From Eudromia elegans (taxonomy: Eukaryota > Chordata > Aves > Tinamiformes > Tinamidae): DNA of 64,000 nt. Position numbers and translations under genes: made by a program. Below are positions 42,120 to 54,360 of the stretch, one piece after another. The stretch covers positions 496,001 to 560,000 of the forward strand of contig PTEX01000004.1 of assembly GCA_003342815.1 (NCBI GenBank). Reading direction: 5' to 3'. The notes under the pieces were generated by a model. It made no database searches, was not told the DNA's origin, and saw nothing but the letters and a program-made list of their open reading frames with translations. Positions within the stretch are counted from its first letter, which is position 1; the number at the start of each line of letters is the position of its first letter.

Positions 42120-42470
42120 CCTCTTAAATCATCCTTGATTTCATTTGTGCGGGGCGATCTGGAATCCCTTCTGCCGCACATTGTTCATTGCAAGTGAGAG
42201 CCTTTCACCCCTTTCTAACAGCTCCTCTGTGTTGCTATAGCAATGGTGAATCTTGTCCTTGCTGTCTGGTTAAATGCACATTTAATTGCTGCAATAAACG
42301 AGCTTTAAAAATACACAGTGCATATAAATGTTATAATTATTATGTTACATCACATCTAATAAGGAAGATTAAAAAAATATTAATAAAATCTCATCTTCAT
42401 GAGATTGTGGAGCAAGTGATTCAGCTTTCAGCACTCCTCCATTTGGGGTTATGGCAGAGCTGGTCGTAGG
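42120..42470. promoter_or_regulatory. Candidate conserved non-coding element around the X-box
   Basis: The block holds the X-box at 42231, TTTAATTGCTGCAATAAACG near 42280, and ATAATTATTATGTTACATCA near 42335. It also retains CpGs (GTGCGGGGCGATC, TGCCGCAC) in AT-rich DNA. Dense homeodomain/SOX-like cores with retained CpG are typical of developmental enhancers. Conservation itself cannot be tested from one sequence. Confidence 0.35.
42231..42246 (+). promoter_or_regulatory. RFX-type X-box (inverted repeat)
   Basis: GTTGCTATAGCAATGG is close to the palindromic RFX consensus GTTGCCATGGCAAC: left arm GTTGCTA, right arm TAGCAATG. It lies within an AT-rich block that otherwise looks like a conserved non-coding element. 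RFX factors act in ciliated and neural cells. A functional role here is inferred. Confidence 0.45.
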
Positions 42471-44989
42471 TTGGGGTGAACACCTGTGTTTGGCTGCAGC
42501 TATTGGAAAATGGTCACATAAGATAGGAAAGATCTGCCCATTAAATCGAATTCTGAGCCTTCTAGTCACAGGTGAGTGTAAAATAGAAATTAGGCCAGAA
42601 TGGTGCACTGAGCAGCCAGCTGACACAGCCTGTCAGGACAAAAGCCAGACCTTATGCCAAAATAGCCTACCAAAATGAAAGCCTTCGTGTATAGAGCGTT
42701 ATTAGGAAGAAAGTAAACATAGGACAAGAATAGAGTTGGTTCCCAGCATTATGCCGTCTTACAGAGACCAGGTAAAGGCTTGACTGTGCATTGAGATGAA
42801 TTGTTTCCATCTTTCCCAGTAGACAGGTAAATTGTCTCTGGAAAAACATTTGACAATGACAACTGCTTTGCTTCTTTTCTATATATGAAGAGCGAAATAA
42901 GAATTGGAATAGGGCAATAGATTCATCTTCAGGCAAGACACTGATAGCAAACTAGAAAACTCAGCCCAATGTTCCTTTTTTTTTTTTTTTTTGGTAGCAG
43001 TACATTGCTAAAAAGGACAGAGAAGAACTGCAAAGTATGTTTGAAAGAAGAGAAAACATCCTGCAGAGAAAAAGTTACAGAATCAGAATTTTTGTGATTA
43101 TTAAAAAAAAGTTTGAGAGAAATGCTGGGAAAGCATGACTGAATATCTTCCCAAGAAGATATCAAAGGGCCATTTAACCTAGCAGGGAGAGGACTTAAGG
43201 CTAGACGTATTCATACTGGAAATATATGTAGTTAAGTCTAAAGGCAGATTCAGCAGACATGAAGAGATTCTCCTTCCCATCAGGTCTTCAGATCAAGTCT
43301 GGGCACTCTTCTATAGGAGTTGTATTAGTCTTGCATGAGCTGGTGGGCAGAATATGGTGGTATAAGGGGAAATTCTGTGACCTTATATACATAGATTTAC
43401 AAACACTATGTTGATATACATGCACATGCATGCATGCACATGACTCCATGAGGGAGAAGACATGAATTCATGGGCCTTTCTGAGTTCAGGCTCTCTGAAC
43501 CCAAAGCAGTGTCATCTGTTGGCATAAGGTCACTGTTGTTTATGAACATCTAGAAGACTTCTTGAAGCAGTAAGAGTGGAAACTAATTACAAATTTTGTG
43601 GCTAAATCTCTGTTAGGTTCTGTAATAAAAATAAGAGTGTATGAATCTTGAACATAAAGTGTATAATGGTTTACGCTGATATGTGAAGGCAACATGGTTC
43701 CCAGTAATGGAACAATGAGGGCAATTTAACCTTCTAGTGCTATTATGTGTTCAAATGTTTGTAAGCTAGATAATGGCTATGTTTTTAGTGGAAAGGGTCT
43801 TCATAATCCATTAGTAAAGTCGGGCTGTGTTTTGCAAAGCTTAACATAACCACTCTTTCTTGGAAGCTGTACGAAATGCATTTGTAACCAGTGGAATAAA
43901 GATGAAATATTTAACTGTGACTATTATGTACAAGTACATACATAAGTCATATATTCTGGAAACAAAAACATTTAGAGAAATGTTTTCCTCAAAAAGAAAT
44001 CATACAACTCTCCTTCCTCTTGTTGCTAATGTGTAATTAGAAGCATAAGAATTACTCACGGTTTGGTTTTGTGAGAAGTTGTCCTTGATTTATTATTTGT
44101 TATGAATAAAGCATTTTAAAAAGTGCTTAACTTAATTTCTATAAAGTGTTGTTTCTCTGGTTTGGCAGTGCTCATGTTACTAGATGAAATCAAATACAAA
44201 TGTTAATTTTTTTTATTCTGCACGACTGTGGCATCTTCTATGATAATTTAATCATATTCATGCTTTCCAAGGCTTTGCAGTGTTAATCTTAAATAATTCT
44301 TAAGGTCTGATAATATTAAAACATAAAAGAAACGTTAACCCATCTAAAAAGGTTTAATGTGAAAGCATACAGCATCTGTTATAATAATTTAATAGTTTTT
44401 ATGTGTCCAGTTAGAGGAACTGAGCAAATTAAAGCAGAGTTCTAACTGCTTGGCCAGCTCGCAGGTTGCTTGTGCTCAGCGATGCTGGCTGGAGCCCTGA
44501 CAGCGGTGCAGGAGGTGCCACATCCCCACAGCCCTCCACGAGCATCACCTGTCTGGCACAGCGCGCTCCCAAGCAAGGCCTGGAACTGCCAAAAAGGGAC
44601 GAGGCGTTTATGAAATGCAGCATAGAAAAGAGGTGTCAGGGAGGATATCGGTTTATGCTAAAATGAGCTAACATGATGGCTGCAAATAGCTAACACTATA
44701 TTGAACAGTGCTAATTTGATGAGTATGACATGAGCCATTTAATTTGCAATGAATCGTCCCCTTGTAGCCACGTTCGAACTCCTGAAAACAATAGGCTTCT
44801 GCTAAATCACAAGGACAGAAAGGGTAGGTAGAGAAGCTAACTTTGAATTTCCAGTGAACCCTAGTCCTAGCAAAACAATTCTGAAGCAGTCTGAATAATT
44901 CATAGTGAACCATTTTGAGACACTTTTTCATCTGTCTTTCAGGTCATAAATAGGCTATCAACAGCTTGGAAGTTTTCAGAGTTCTCTTT

Positions 44990-45230
44990 TATTACTAATT
45001 ACTTCCTAAACCCTTTCTTTCAGTAATTATTCATCTGTCATATAGTACGCAAAGACGAGATTGTAGCGCCTTTGATAATCAATTCAAAAGCAATAAAAGC
45101 GTATGTAATTAAGAATAAGGTATACATTTAATGACGAACAGCTCTTTTGCATTAAATCTCTCCCCTCCTCCAAGTTAAGCTAATCTGCCTCATATTAATT
45201 CTGTAATAAATTCATATACTTGAGAAAAGT
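44990..45230. promoter_or_regulatory. Candidate conserved non-coding element rich in TAAT cores
   Basis: Within 240 bases there are many TAAT/ATTA cores (TACTAATTACTT, AGTAATTATTC, GTATGTAATTAAG, ATATTAATTC), a CCTTTGATAATC TCF/LEF-like site, and retained CpGs (AGTACGCAAAGACGAG, GTAGCGCC, AGCGTATG, TGACGAAC). It lies about 14 kb downstream of the NRXN3 stop. Enhancer status is an inference from composition. Confidence 0.38.
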
Positions 45231-45339
45231 TAAAAAAAAAAAAAAAAGAAAAGAAAGAAAATGGCATATTTATCCTGGAATAAAATATATAGATAAAATC
45301 TGTGAATGAGAAATATCTTGGTCCAGACCTGCTTCTGTG

Positions 45340-45480
45340 GTTGTCTCATGCATGGCCTGAAAGTTCTTGTGTCTATGTGCACCACGTCTTCCCCATATGT
45401 CAGATGAGAACAGTGATGACACCAACACTTTTCTCAAATACTTGGGAATTGTTAAGTGGATTTCACAATTTGTGATTTGT
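45340..45480 (+). mobile_element. Possible MIR remnant
   Basis: CCCCATATGTCAGATGAGAA then CAGTGATGACACCAACAC and a later TTGTTAAGTGG resemble the MIR 3' half (CCCCATCTGTAAAATGGGAATAATGATACC...GTTGTTGTGAGG). Divergence is high, so this may be chance. Confidence 0.35.
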
Positions 45481-46753
45481 CTCAGTAGCTGGTACTCCAC
45501 ATAATATTCTTTGGGACTGAAATTACATGAATGGGATTTTTTCTTTTTCTTTTGGTGGCAAACTGCTGCCATTTGTTATCTCTTCTTAGTGTGGCTGAGC
45601 CTCAGTTTGTAAACTGAAATTTAGAGCCTAATACCCAGTTTAGCTTGCTTAGCCATGAAGGCAGATTTCTGTCTGAGAGTTTCCTGAGAATTGAGGAATG
45701 TTGTTTTGTTGGTTAGAAAAATATGCTTGTACGCATCAGTGAATACAGATTTTGAATTGGGCAACATTGTTGTGACTGTAAATGGATAATGATCAGAGGA
45801 TAATGACAGGAAAGTTACTAATTACGATAAAACCTCATGTTCAGCAGAAAACAAGACTTAAGCAGCTGGGTCTAATTTATTCAAAGGCATTAGAAAAGAC
45901 CTCTCTTTCAGTGAGGTGGTTACGGGTGTTTGAATGAGATGACCTAAAGTGTAGCTACGTGATATTATTTTTACAGACCTGTTTTTCTACTAGGAAAAAA
46001 TATTCATCAAATATTCTGTAAGAAACGCCTATTTGACATATTCAAACCTGAAGCAAGAGCGCTCGTCAGGTCTCTGTAAGCCTGTAGCAGGCTGGGAGCT
46101 GAGATTTGGGGAAACTCAGCTCCGTTGTTGTGGATAGCACTGCTCTGTGTCACAAATGTCTCGCTGCAGATGATTCTCAGCTGCCTGGGAATAGCTGATG
46201 GGCACCATGGGGTGTGCTGAAGTCAAAGGTGATGTTGCCCTCTCTGCTGGTCTCCAGGACAGGGATGAGGGGTAAGGGGGAGAGAGGGAGAGCCTGCAGT
46301 CAGTGCAGCCTGTGCTATGCTTGTACTGCAAGTAAACAGGAGATTTGGGAATCCAGGATTATTACTCTGATATCATTTATTGGCACTAACTTCACTTACT
46401 TAAATCATAAAAAATAATTAAAGTTCTTTTACTCCTTCACTGCTTCAGCGTGATTTCACTTCACCCCTGCCATGTGTTTTAATGCAGTTCTGCTACACTT
46501 ACTCTTCTGATCCTTTTTCATTCTGAATGGTCACAGTTCCTCAGTCATCTCACCCTTAGCCTTTCTTACCTCTCCGCCATTACATATTTCCCTAGGAAAC
46601 AAGAAGCTTTTCTTTACTTTTTTTTTTTTAATCACCTGACATCATATTTTAATAAATAAACCAGTAGGTAAAATGTCATTCTTAATTGGACTGGACATTA
46701 CTATTTTCTGGTGCAAATCAGCACGTCTGAGCTTTGTGTGGCTGTATGCACAC

Positions 46754-46780
46754 GTGTGTGTGTGTGTGTGTGTGTGTGTG
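46754..46780 (+). repeat. (GT)n microsatellite
   Basis: 27 bases of alternating G and T, flanked by CACAC and CATGTCTGTGC. Potential Z-DNA former. It sits at the left edge of a GC-richer patch (46780-46960). Confidence 0.95.
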
Positions 46781-48409
46781 CATGTCTGTGCACAGCAATG
46801 TCTGTGTGCCAGCGGCTGCCCGGTTCCTAGGGTCCCGCGGTGTCCCCCGGCCATGCACACGCTGCCTTGGCACCCTTCTTCTGCTCATGGGTGCCTGGCC
46901 AGTCTGCGCTGCTCAAGAGACACCCGCTACCTAAGTCAGGTGAATACGCTGAGCAGCCCTGCCATGCTGCGTGGTGCTTGCACTTGACCATACAAATTTA
47001 GTTTTGTTCAATCTTCATGCCCCTCATTCTTTCACTAGCCCAAAGAAGTGTGTTGTCAGCCTGGATGGTGAAGCCCTCTTTCTAGCCGCAGTGCCGTCGG
47101 TCAAGAGCCTCCTCCCACAAAACCCCTCCTCATATTGCTGGAGTGCAATGTCTTTGGTTAGGCTGTGAAAACAGCTCTAGACAAGAGCATCTATTAATAT
47201 TCTGTTGACACATCTATTAACTGCAGAACTATTTAACTCAGTGCCTTGACAAAATTCTGCTTATACAAATTACATTGTGTTTCCCTAATCACCTCAGCTG
47301 CTTCACTTGGAAGCCTGTTTTTTTTTCCCTGCACCAAACTCTTGCATATTGTTTAGAAAAGCTTCATGCAAAACTTTCTTTTTTTTGGAAAGATATTCAG
47401 AGTAAAAATCGTATTTAACCTGCCCTTGCTAATCTATATCTGCTGTGTGCCTTTTGATAGCACAGGACCACGGTTTCTCTCTTTTAGGTGATATCTGATA
47501 CAATGAAAAGCTTATAGGGTTTATTTCCATCACCTGCAGCACATTGAAACTTGATTTAGTTTTATGAACGTGAACCCTAAATATGCCTAAACCGAATGTA
47601 GAGGTGTAAGTGGTCGGCTTGTTCCAGTGTTAGCAGGGCTATTAGATGAAGCAGACGCAAGGATCTGGGGCAGAGCTGGTGTGACAGATCAGTGCATCGA
47701 GCTGTGATGAGTGGCCTTGCCCTCTGCACTGCGCACCCTCTGGACACGGGCAGAGAGGAGCGTTCGGGTTGGGGAGGCACTTGGGGGATTTCCCTCTGTT
47801 CTGCACTTCCTGCTTCTCTGAAGCCCTTGAGCTTCTCCCTCTTCCTTCTCCCCTTTCTCTCTCTTCCTAAAAAGCTCTTTTGTCTACTATTTGTTGACTT
47901 AAATGTACTTAACTAAGAGTCTTGAGAGCTCTTCAGCTTTCTGCTAAATCATGAAGTACTGAAGTTCCTGAAGGAACTCCTTGGTGCTTAAGAAGTTGCT
48001 CACCTAGAAAATGGGAGTTTTGAACTGAGGTCCATCTTTTGCTTGAGGGACAAACAAAGCCACATTCCTGATACTTGGGAAGAGAGATGTTACTCTGCAC
48101 GGTTCCTTTTGAAACAGAAATACTGTGGAGCAAGGAATGAAACAAACATAGGGTTACAAGGCTAATGCCTGCAAACACCAGCACAGCAGTGAGAAGACTT
48201 AATCCGTGATCTCTGGCCTACAGGTCTCGTTTACAGCACATAGTTGCTGGATACAATGCAGACTAAGGGAGTAAAGAGGATAACAGAATGACAGGCTGGC
48301 CACAAAACCGTGTCAACAGCTTCCTAAATGTGGGGCTAAATTCACAAGACATCTTTGCAGAAGTCTGGCACGACCCCTGGTATATCGTTATTTAAAGACC
48401 TGGCAGTCT

Positions 48410-48950
48410 CCATGTGGTCTGAGCATGCCGATCCCACGGGGCTGCGTTCGGACCCCAGCGTGCGAACGCACAGGAGCAGAACGCAGACGTGGCGAGCAGA
48501 GCAGCCAGCACCTGCTTTAGGGGACACTTTAACTGCCGACAGAAAGGAGCTGGCTGGAGTGTGTGGGGAAGCGGGGAGTTTTGGCTCACCATCTTGATCA
48601 GAGGCACCTATTCTATCCATCAAAAGACTTAAAAAACAAAACAAAAAAACCCAAAAAACTGTGCTAAATAACCTCCAAAGCCTCTTTCCTCTGTTCCTCC
48701 CTTCCACAATTGGCCTTCCTGCCGACAGTCTGTTCCAGGCTAAGACCCTGCCCTTCCTCCCCTCCCGCTCCTCAGCTCCTTCAGCCGTGAGATCATGTAG
48801 CCTCAACCCCATCCGCCACTCTCTGCTCCTCCTTGGGAGTGAAACTGCGGGGCCGGCGCGGGCCGCGGGTGCTGCGGCCTGCAGCCTGAGCGCGCTTCTG
48901 AGGCACGGCCTGGCTGCACGGGCAGAGCAAGATGCCTTTGGAGATTTAGC
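48410..48950. promoter_or_regulatory. GC-rich block, possible weak CpG island
   Basis: Two GC-rich patches, 48410-48560 (CACGGGGCTGCGTTCGGACC) and 48720-48920 (GGGGCCGGCGCGGGCCGCGG), are separated by an A-rich spacer around 48630-48660. A 230-codon minus-strand frame runs through both, but it is compositionally biased (A/R/S/P), has no domain, and is explained by the lack of AT-rich stop codons. Confidence 0.4.
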
Positions 48951-49019
48951 TTGGATATGGAAAACGGGATAGGCCAGGAATCCGGCTAACCCATTTAGGG
49001 AATGGAAAAGATTTTGTGA

Positions 49020-49380
49020 GCGAGAGATGCACATACAGGGATATAAGCATAGTTCTGTATTTTAACGCGAGTGAGTAAACAGTCAGCACTATAATAAATC
49101 TCCGAGGCATTTGATCCCAATAAACCGTCTTAATCCTTAGGGCTATTCTGGCAGTGAGAGATAACTGCACAGAAGCAGTAATGTTCTTAGCATAAAATTC
49201 ACATATCTATGTTTACTATGGTTGTTATTTTTTTCGCTCAGGAAAAAAAATAATTGGAGGGTTTCAGACTCTTCTCCCCCTCTTCCTCAACACTGATGAG
49301 CACTTCATCTGTACAGCCTGCCAGCTCGTTCACTAATAAAGCCTTTTAATTTGGATTTTTATTGTTGCCAGCAAGGGTCA
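49020..49380. promoter_or_regulatory. Candidate conserved non-coding element next to the CpG islet
   Basis: It contains TTTTAACGCGAGTGAGTAAA, CAATAAACCGTCTTAATCC and, near 49330, CACTAATAAAGCCTTTTAAT. Together with the islet at 49540 it could form one regulatory unit of about 0.7 kb. An ordinary AT-rich spacer with a T-run/A-run sits around 49225-49250. Confidence 0.33.
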
Positions 49381-49539
49381 GGACAAAAGAAAAATCAAAC
49401 CACAGAGCAGTGCTTGGGGCTGATGCTTCCCCAGGGGCTTGCCCTTCGCTTCGGTAATGTTTCATTAGGGAGTAGCCTACTCTGAGGCCTCGGCTTTTAG
49501 TTTTTTAAAGTAGCCATATGTAAGGAAGGCCTGTGCTCT

Positions 49540-49720
49540 GTAGGAGGAGGCGTTTCCACACACCTGCACTTAGGAAGCCTCGGAGCGGAGTGTTTCGGTG
49601 GCCGCCGTCTCCTCGCCGCCGCGTTGTCTTCGCTGCCGTCTGCATTGCAGACGAGAGGCGGGCCCTGCAGGGATGCAGCGGCCGGCACTGCCCAGGCAGC
49701 GAGGAGCAGGGAGGCTCTGT
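49540..49720. promoter_or_regulatory. CpG islet in the gene desert
   Basis: About 17 CpG dinucleotides can be counted in roughly 170 bases (for example CTCGCCGCCGCGTTGTC), against near absence in the surrounding kilobases. Such islets usually mark a promoter or an unmethylated regulatory element. No TATA box or protein-coding exon is evident beside it. Overlapping open frames on both strands (49497-49839) are the expected by-product of high GC. It is about 9.6 kb downstream of the NRXN3 stop. Confidence 0.5.
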
Positions 49721-52054
49721 TGACTTGCAGGCCACGTGCAGACTTTCATTTAGAAGGCTTTGCTTTTGTTTTTGGAGTCTTCAGCACTTGCCCCTCTGCT
49801 CTTTCAGTCCTGGGGCCTAACAACAGTGCTGTTCTGTAGCCTGTGAGAATATCTGGTCACATACCCCAGTGCAGATATCTCCTACCGGCTGTTGCTGCTC
49901 CTGTGCCAGGTATCTTCTGGTCCATGAGGCTGGAACAAAATGGGACTTCCGAAATCTCCTTTAGTAAGAAGGGTAACTGTTCTGTAAATTTTTTAGCCCG
50001 TCAGTTAGTCTGCAAAATCTTTTTGGCCAGATGGACTATTAAAACTGTTTTTGACTCAGCTCAAGGTTGCTTGTCATGTAAGTTGAAGCATTTTTTACCC
50101 CACAAATAATAATAAGGCTTGGAATCACACAGTTTCTTTTTGATTTTCTCTCTTTCTTTTTCTCTTTCTCTCTTTCTGCTTGTTTTGAAAGCATCTCTAG
50201 TACTGCTGAGTATGGCCTGAAAAAATGCATGGGCGATGATATTATATCAAATATCTCTCAGCATATGGAATATATGAGGCCGTATGACTGGTTGGGAAAG
50301 TTGTGAAAGAGCGTATGGGTCCTTTAATTTGTAAGAGGGAATGCAGGGCTGGGGTTGCTCTGGTGAAAGCTGGAAGGCAGAGATGAAGTGGTGCAGTGTT
50401 CTTGGCAGGAATGGAAGTAGCCCCCAGGAGATGCTTTACATGACTTCATATGAACAGAGACTGAAAGGGACTCTGAGAAAAGGGTAGAATGACTGGCCAT
50501 CTCTCTAAAATCTTTTCATTTCAAGCAGCCAACTAAATACTGACTGTAAATTTCAAAATTGCACTTACTTTTCCAGTGGAGGCTTCACTACTGGTACTGC
50601 AGTAGGCACTTCTATCTTCTGGTGGCATTTGTTCTGCAGTCGTGGTACTGCTGAGACTCATTGATGTACTTCGCCAATGCCCTCTAAAATCACTGGTGAA
50701 GCACTTCTTGACGTAATCAAGTTACTTTAGTGGTAGGTGCTCAAGCTGCAGTATGTCACAAGGTCAAAAAATAAAGGAGTATATGTATGATGTCCAGTGT
50801 ATTTACCTGGTATGTGTGTCGTCAGTGCAATAGCCCAGCTGAAGGACTGGCCTTGCATTCATGCAGATATTCTGAATATGCAGCTTATCTTGCAGCGTTG
50901 TTGCAGAGAAACGGCATTAGGTCAATGGGGACGCAGTGATACAAAGTGCAATCAGTAATGAAAAATGAGAGTTGCTTAATATATTTGTAGGCTACTTCCT
51001 GAAGGAGAAAAAAAAAACTAAAATCATGTTAACTGAAAATAGGTCATATTTTTGAGACACTCAAAAAATCTCAGAAGGCTGAATATTTTCAGCTTTTGAC
51101 CGAAATGCAAAAATACTTAGTCTGGCAGAGGTACTGGAGAGGAGGGTCAGTCTACATTTAATCCATGTGTTAGCAAGCGTTTGAAGGAGTAGAAATAGTC
51201 CACCCCCAATTCCCTTATTACCAAGTAAGCTTTTCCAATGCATGCAATTTATTTTTCTTTATGAGCTTATGCTTGTATTATTTTTTAAAAAACTTAATGA
51301 ATAAAAGAAAAAGTCCATTGTGTTTTAAAAGAAAAATCTTTGCTTTTAAAAAAATATGGAATGGAAACACACTGTTTACACTAAAGTAAGCTTTGCTACA
51401 ATCTTCAAAGGAAGTAATATTAAGTTCTGAAAGTTTTTAATAGTTCTAAGCCAATTTATGCAGATAAGATCTTTCAGTTAGCTACAATTCTTGGCAGCAG
51501 CAGGTACTTCAGTGCAGATTGTGAAAATAACGCTCAGCTCCCACTGACCCAGGAGCCAAATGGCTCTAGCATGGCATATGGTCTTGCTTTCTATAATTAA
51601 ATGTAACAAAAGTGCATTGTCATTGATGTTATCACACTTTATAGTAAAGTATTACAGATCCAGGCACTGATTTTCTGCAAGCATTTGCAGACAGTAAAGA
51701 TAGACTATGGCAGAAAGGAAGTTGCTCTAGGTGTCAAAAAGAGTGCATGTCTTTACAAGTATGTCTAAAACTAGAGGACCATATTTAATAATCTATTGAT
51801 ACTTTCCATTTTAAATGATCCTGTCTTATTTTAAAGGGACTTCTTTGTTTTGTTTTTTTTGGAGATCCTGTATTTCTATTATTTGCGCTAAGGTCTTGAA
51901 ATCTGACAGCCAGTTCTTGATTTAGAGAAGCTAAAGTTAATGGGAGCATTGGATGTCTCCTGCCTCTGGCACAGTGTACTTTGGAGGAATGAATAAGAAG
52001 TGGGGGAATCGGGACGCTTTGAGAAATAATCTTGTTACAGCCATGGATTTCTGA

Positions 52055-52185
52055 TGTAACCACAGGCAAGTCTCCGTCTTAGCTGTCATCCTTGCACAGA
52101 GGAGATACTAGTATCAGCTCACAAGGGCACTGAGGGTGTAAATTAACGTTTGTGAATCAAAGAGCAGGCAGAAATGAATATATCA
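52055..52185 (+). mobile_element. MIR remnant
   Basis: Starting at GGCAAGTCTCCGTCTTAG, the order of short matches (TCATCC, GAGGAGATACTAGTATC, CTCACAAGGGCACTGAGGG, GTAAATTAACGTTTGTGAA) follows MIR from the core to the 3' part (...AATAATAGTACC...CTCATAGGGTTGTTGTGAGG...TTAATACATGTAAAG). Confidence 0.5.
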
Positions 52186-54224
52186 TCAGGCGTTGTATGA
52201 TGCAGAAAATGTGGCAGGGATCAAACACTTAGAGAGTTGATATAGACAAGCTGGAAGACTCTTCTATTGCTTTAGCTTTGTCAGTCTTAGGCCTTGGGTG
52301 AGACCTTGACTCTGAGGGAGAAAGTAGAGGTGCAGTCAAAGTCCGGGTCATTATGTAAGCAGAAGAGCTTGGTTCAAGCTCTTAACAACCCTAATGGTGA
52401 CATTTCTCACTTCTGTTTGACTATGGTAAGTGAAATCATGTTCGTCAGTTCCTGCTTGAGGAGGTCCCCAGCATGAGGCCTCTGTGTCTCCCTTGTCATT
52501 TACTCTCACAAATAGCCCCAGGAGAGCTCTGAGTGCCTCTGGATGAGGCTCCTCTGCGCTCTGTGAAGGCGACTCCAATATGCTGCCCCTGCCCGCCCCA
52601 CACACACTGAAGAACCTCTGCTCCTTCATGGGGCTATAAATTATGGATCGAAGCAATAAGAGTGACAACTGGGAAGAACTATCTGAATGGAGGAAATAAT
52701 GTGGATATTGTTGCTGCTGGTCCAGTGCTTTCATTTTTCATATTTCCACTTTTATTTCCTTCGGGCAATTCAGTCCCGTTTTGTGGTTCAGCCTTTTAAC
52801 ACTTTATGTAATTACAGCTCTGGAAATACAAGTGCTCACCAAGGTAATTTTTTCATAGTGTTCCAAAAGCCTTGGTAGCATTATTAAATTTATTTATATA
52901 AAAAAATATTTTCCAGTGAGTTTAGTTTTCCTTGCGCTCCAGCCCAAGTTGTTAGTCATAATTCCCAGCTTAGGAGTCCCTGAAGACAAACATGCCTGAG
53001 GCTTTCCCAGCTGCTTGCTCAGGATTCACTGGTCCCCCTGTGGAAGTTGCTCTCTGCTCGAGTGTGAACAAGCAGACAAAAGAGATCCCAAGAGTGGTGG
53101 CTGAGCCCTCTTGACCAGTGACTTCTTTAGGTTGTGCTTGGTGGCAGGGGTGCAGGTTTCTGTGGGTTTTCACTGGAGAAACAGGGCCCGGCATCACATG
53201 CAGTGTTTTTGGTTTTGTTTGTTTGCTTCAAATAAGTTTAAGGAACCTGCATGCTGACACTGCTCCATGCCAGCATATGAAAGTGGGCCGCACTCCAGGT
53301 AATATACAGTGGACCTGAGTCATTTCTGAGTAATGAAGTTTTGATTAGCATTCGGAAGGCATCTGCCTTCTGCAAACCCTGTGTAAGGGAGATAGTGAGC
53401 AATCTCATCCACTACTTGTCTACATCATTTAGGACAGGAAGAATCCAAGCAATTAATATTAGTTATTTAATATCATCTGACTAGTATGCTGAAATGCAAG
53501 ATAAATATTTTGCCCCAATTTTTCAAGGTATTTATGCATCTCAATTCTTATGTTATTAATAAGAATTAGCCATCTTAATATCTTTAGAAATTAATCCCCT
53601 GTTCATATATATGCAGTCTGATATAATCTCCTGTATGTGTGCATCCTCTCTCACCCAGGCAGTGTGGTCAAATCATAAATGCCAAATCCCTACACACCAA
53701 ATATGTTTACTGAAACTTTGTCTCGAATGGCACCATATTTGCTGGTCAGGGAAAGACATAAACAGGTTCCCTGGAGAAAGGAGGTTATCAGGAACATCTG
53801 GGGACAGATAGGATATACTGCATGATCTGATGAAGAACTACAGCAGGATGGTTGCTGCATGTAAGACAGTTTTCTATCTAATTTGATAGAAATTGGATTT
53901 GATGGGGGGTGTGTCTTTTTTTCTTTTTCCTTTAATGAGCTAGTAAATATTGCTATTGTCTGTCAGGAGCCTTTTTTCAACAAAGAGTAAGAAACAACTG
54001 GAAAGTGTGTTGGATGAGTGGGCTAGGGCAAAGGAAAAGACTGCTGGAAGGCAAACCTTGTTATGTTTCCTTTGTCACTTCTTGAATGTGGGGCAGGAAA
54101 AGGCAGCAATTTGTTCTGTTCATATGAGAAATACCGTCTAGGGAGTCAGTGCCAACCTTGGCATCTAGAGCTTGTGTATGATAAAATGAGAACAGCTGCA
54201 TGTAACCATATGGCTGTACTAATA

Positions 54225-54360
54225 GTTTTTTAAACTAATAATATTATTATTATATTACTTTTATTATTTTACTATTATTTATTATTATTTATTAATTTTT
54301 ATTATTTCATTATTTTTATTTAACTAATAATTATTTTTTAACTATTTTTTTTTTTGTGAA
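54225..54360 (+). repeat. AT-only low-complexity stretch
   Basis: About 130 bases made almost wholly of A and T (TTATTATT, TTATTTATT and similar), ending in a T run. It looks like an eroded ATT/ATTT microsatellite and holds no other signal. Confidence 0.9.

Noticed and set aside
48342..49034. 230-codon open frame, minus strand
   Set aside because: It runs through GC-rich patches where stop codons are scarce. The sequence is biased to Ala/Arg/Ser/Pro and has no domain. The apparent hydrophobic helix (VFWVFLFCFLSLL) comes from an A/T-rich spacer.
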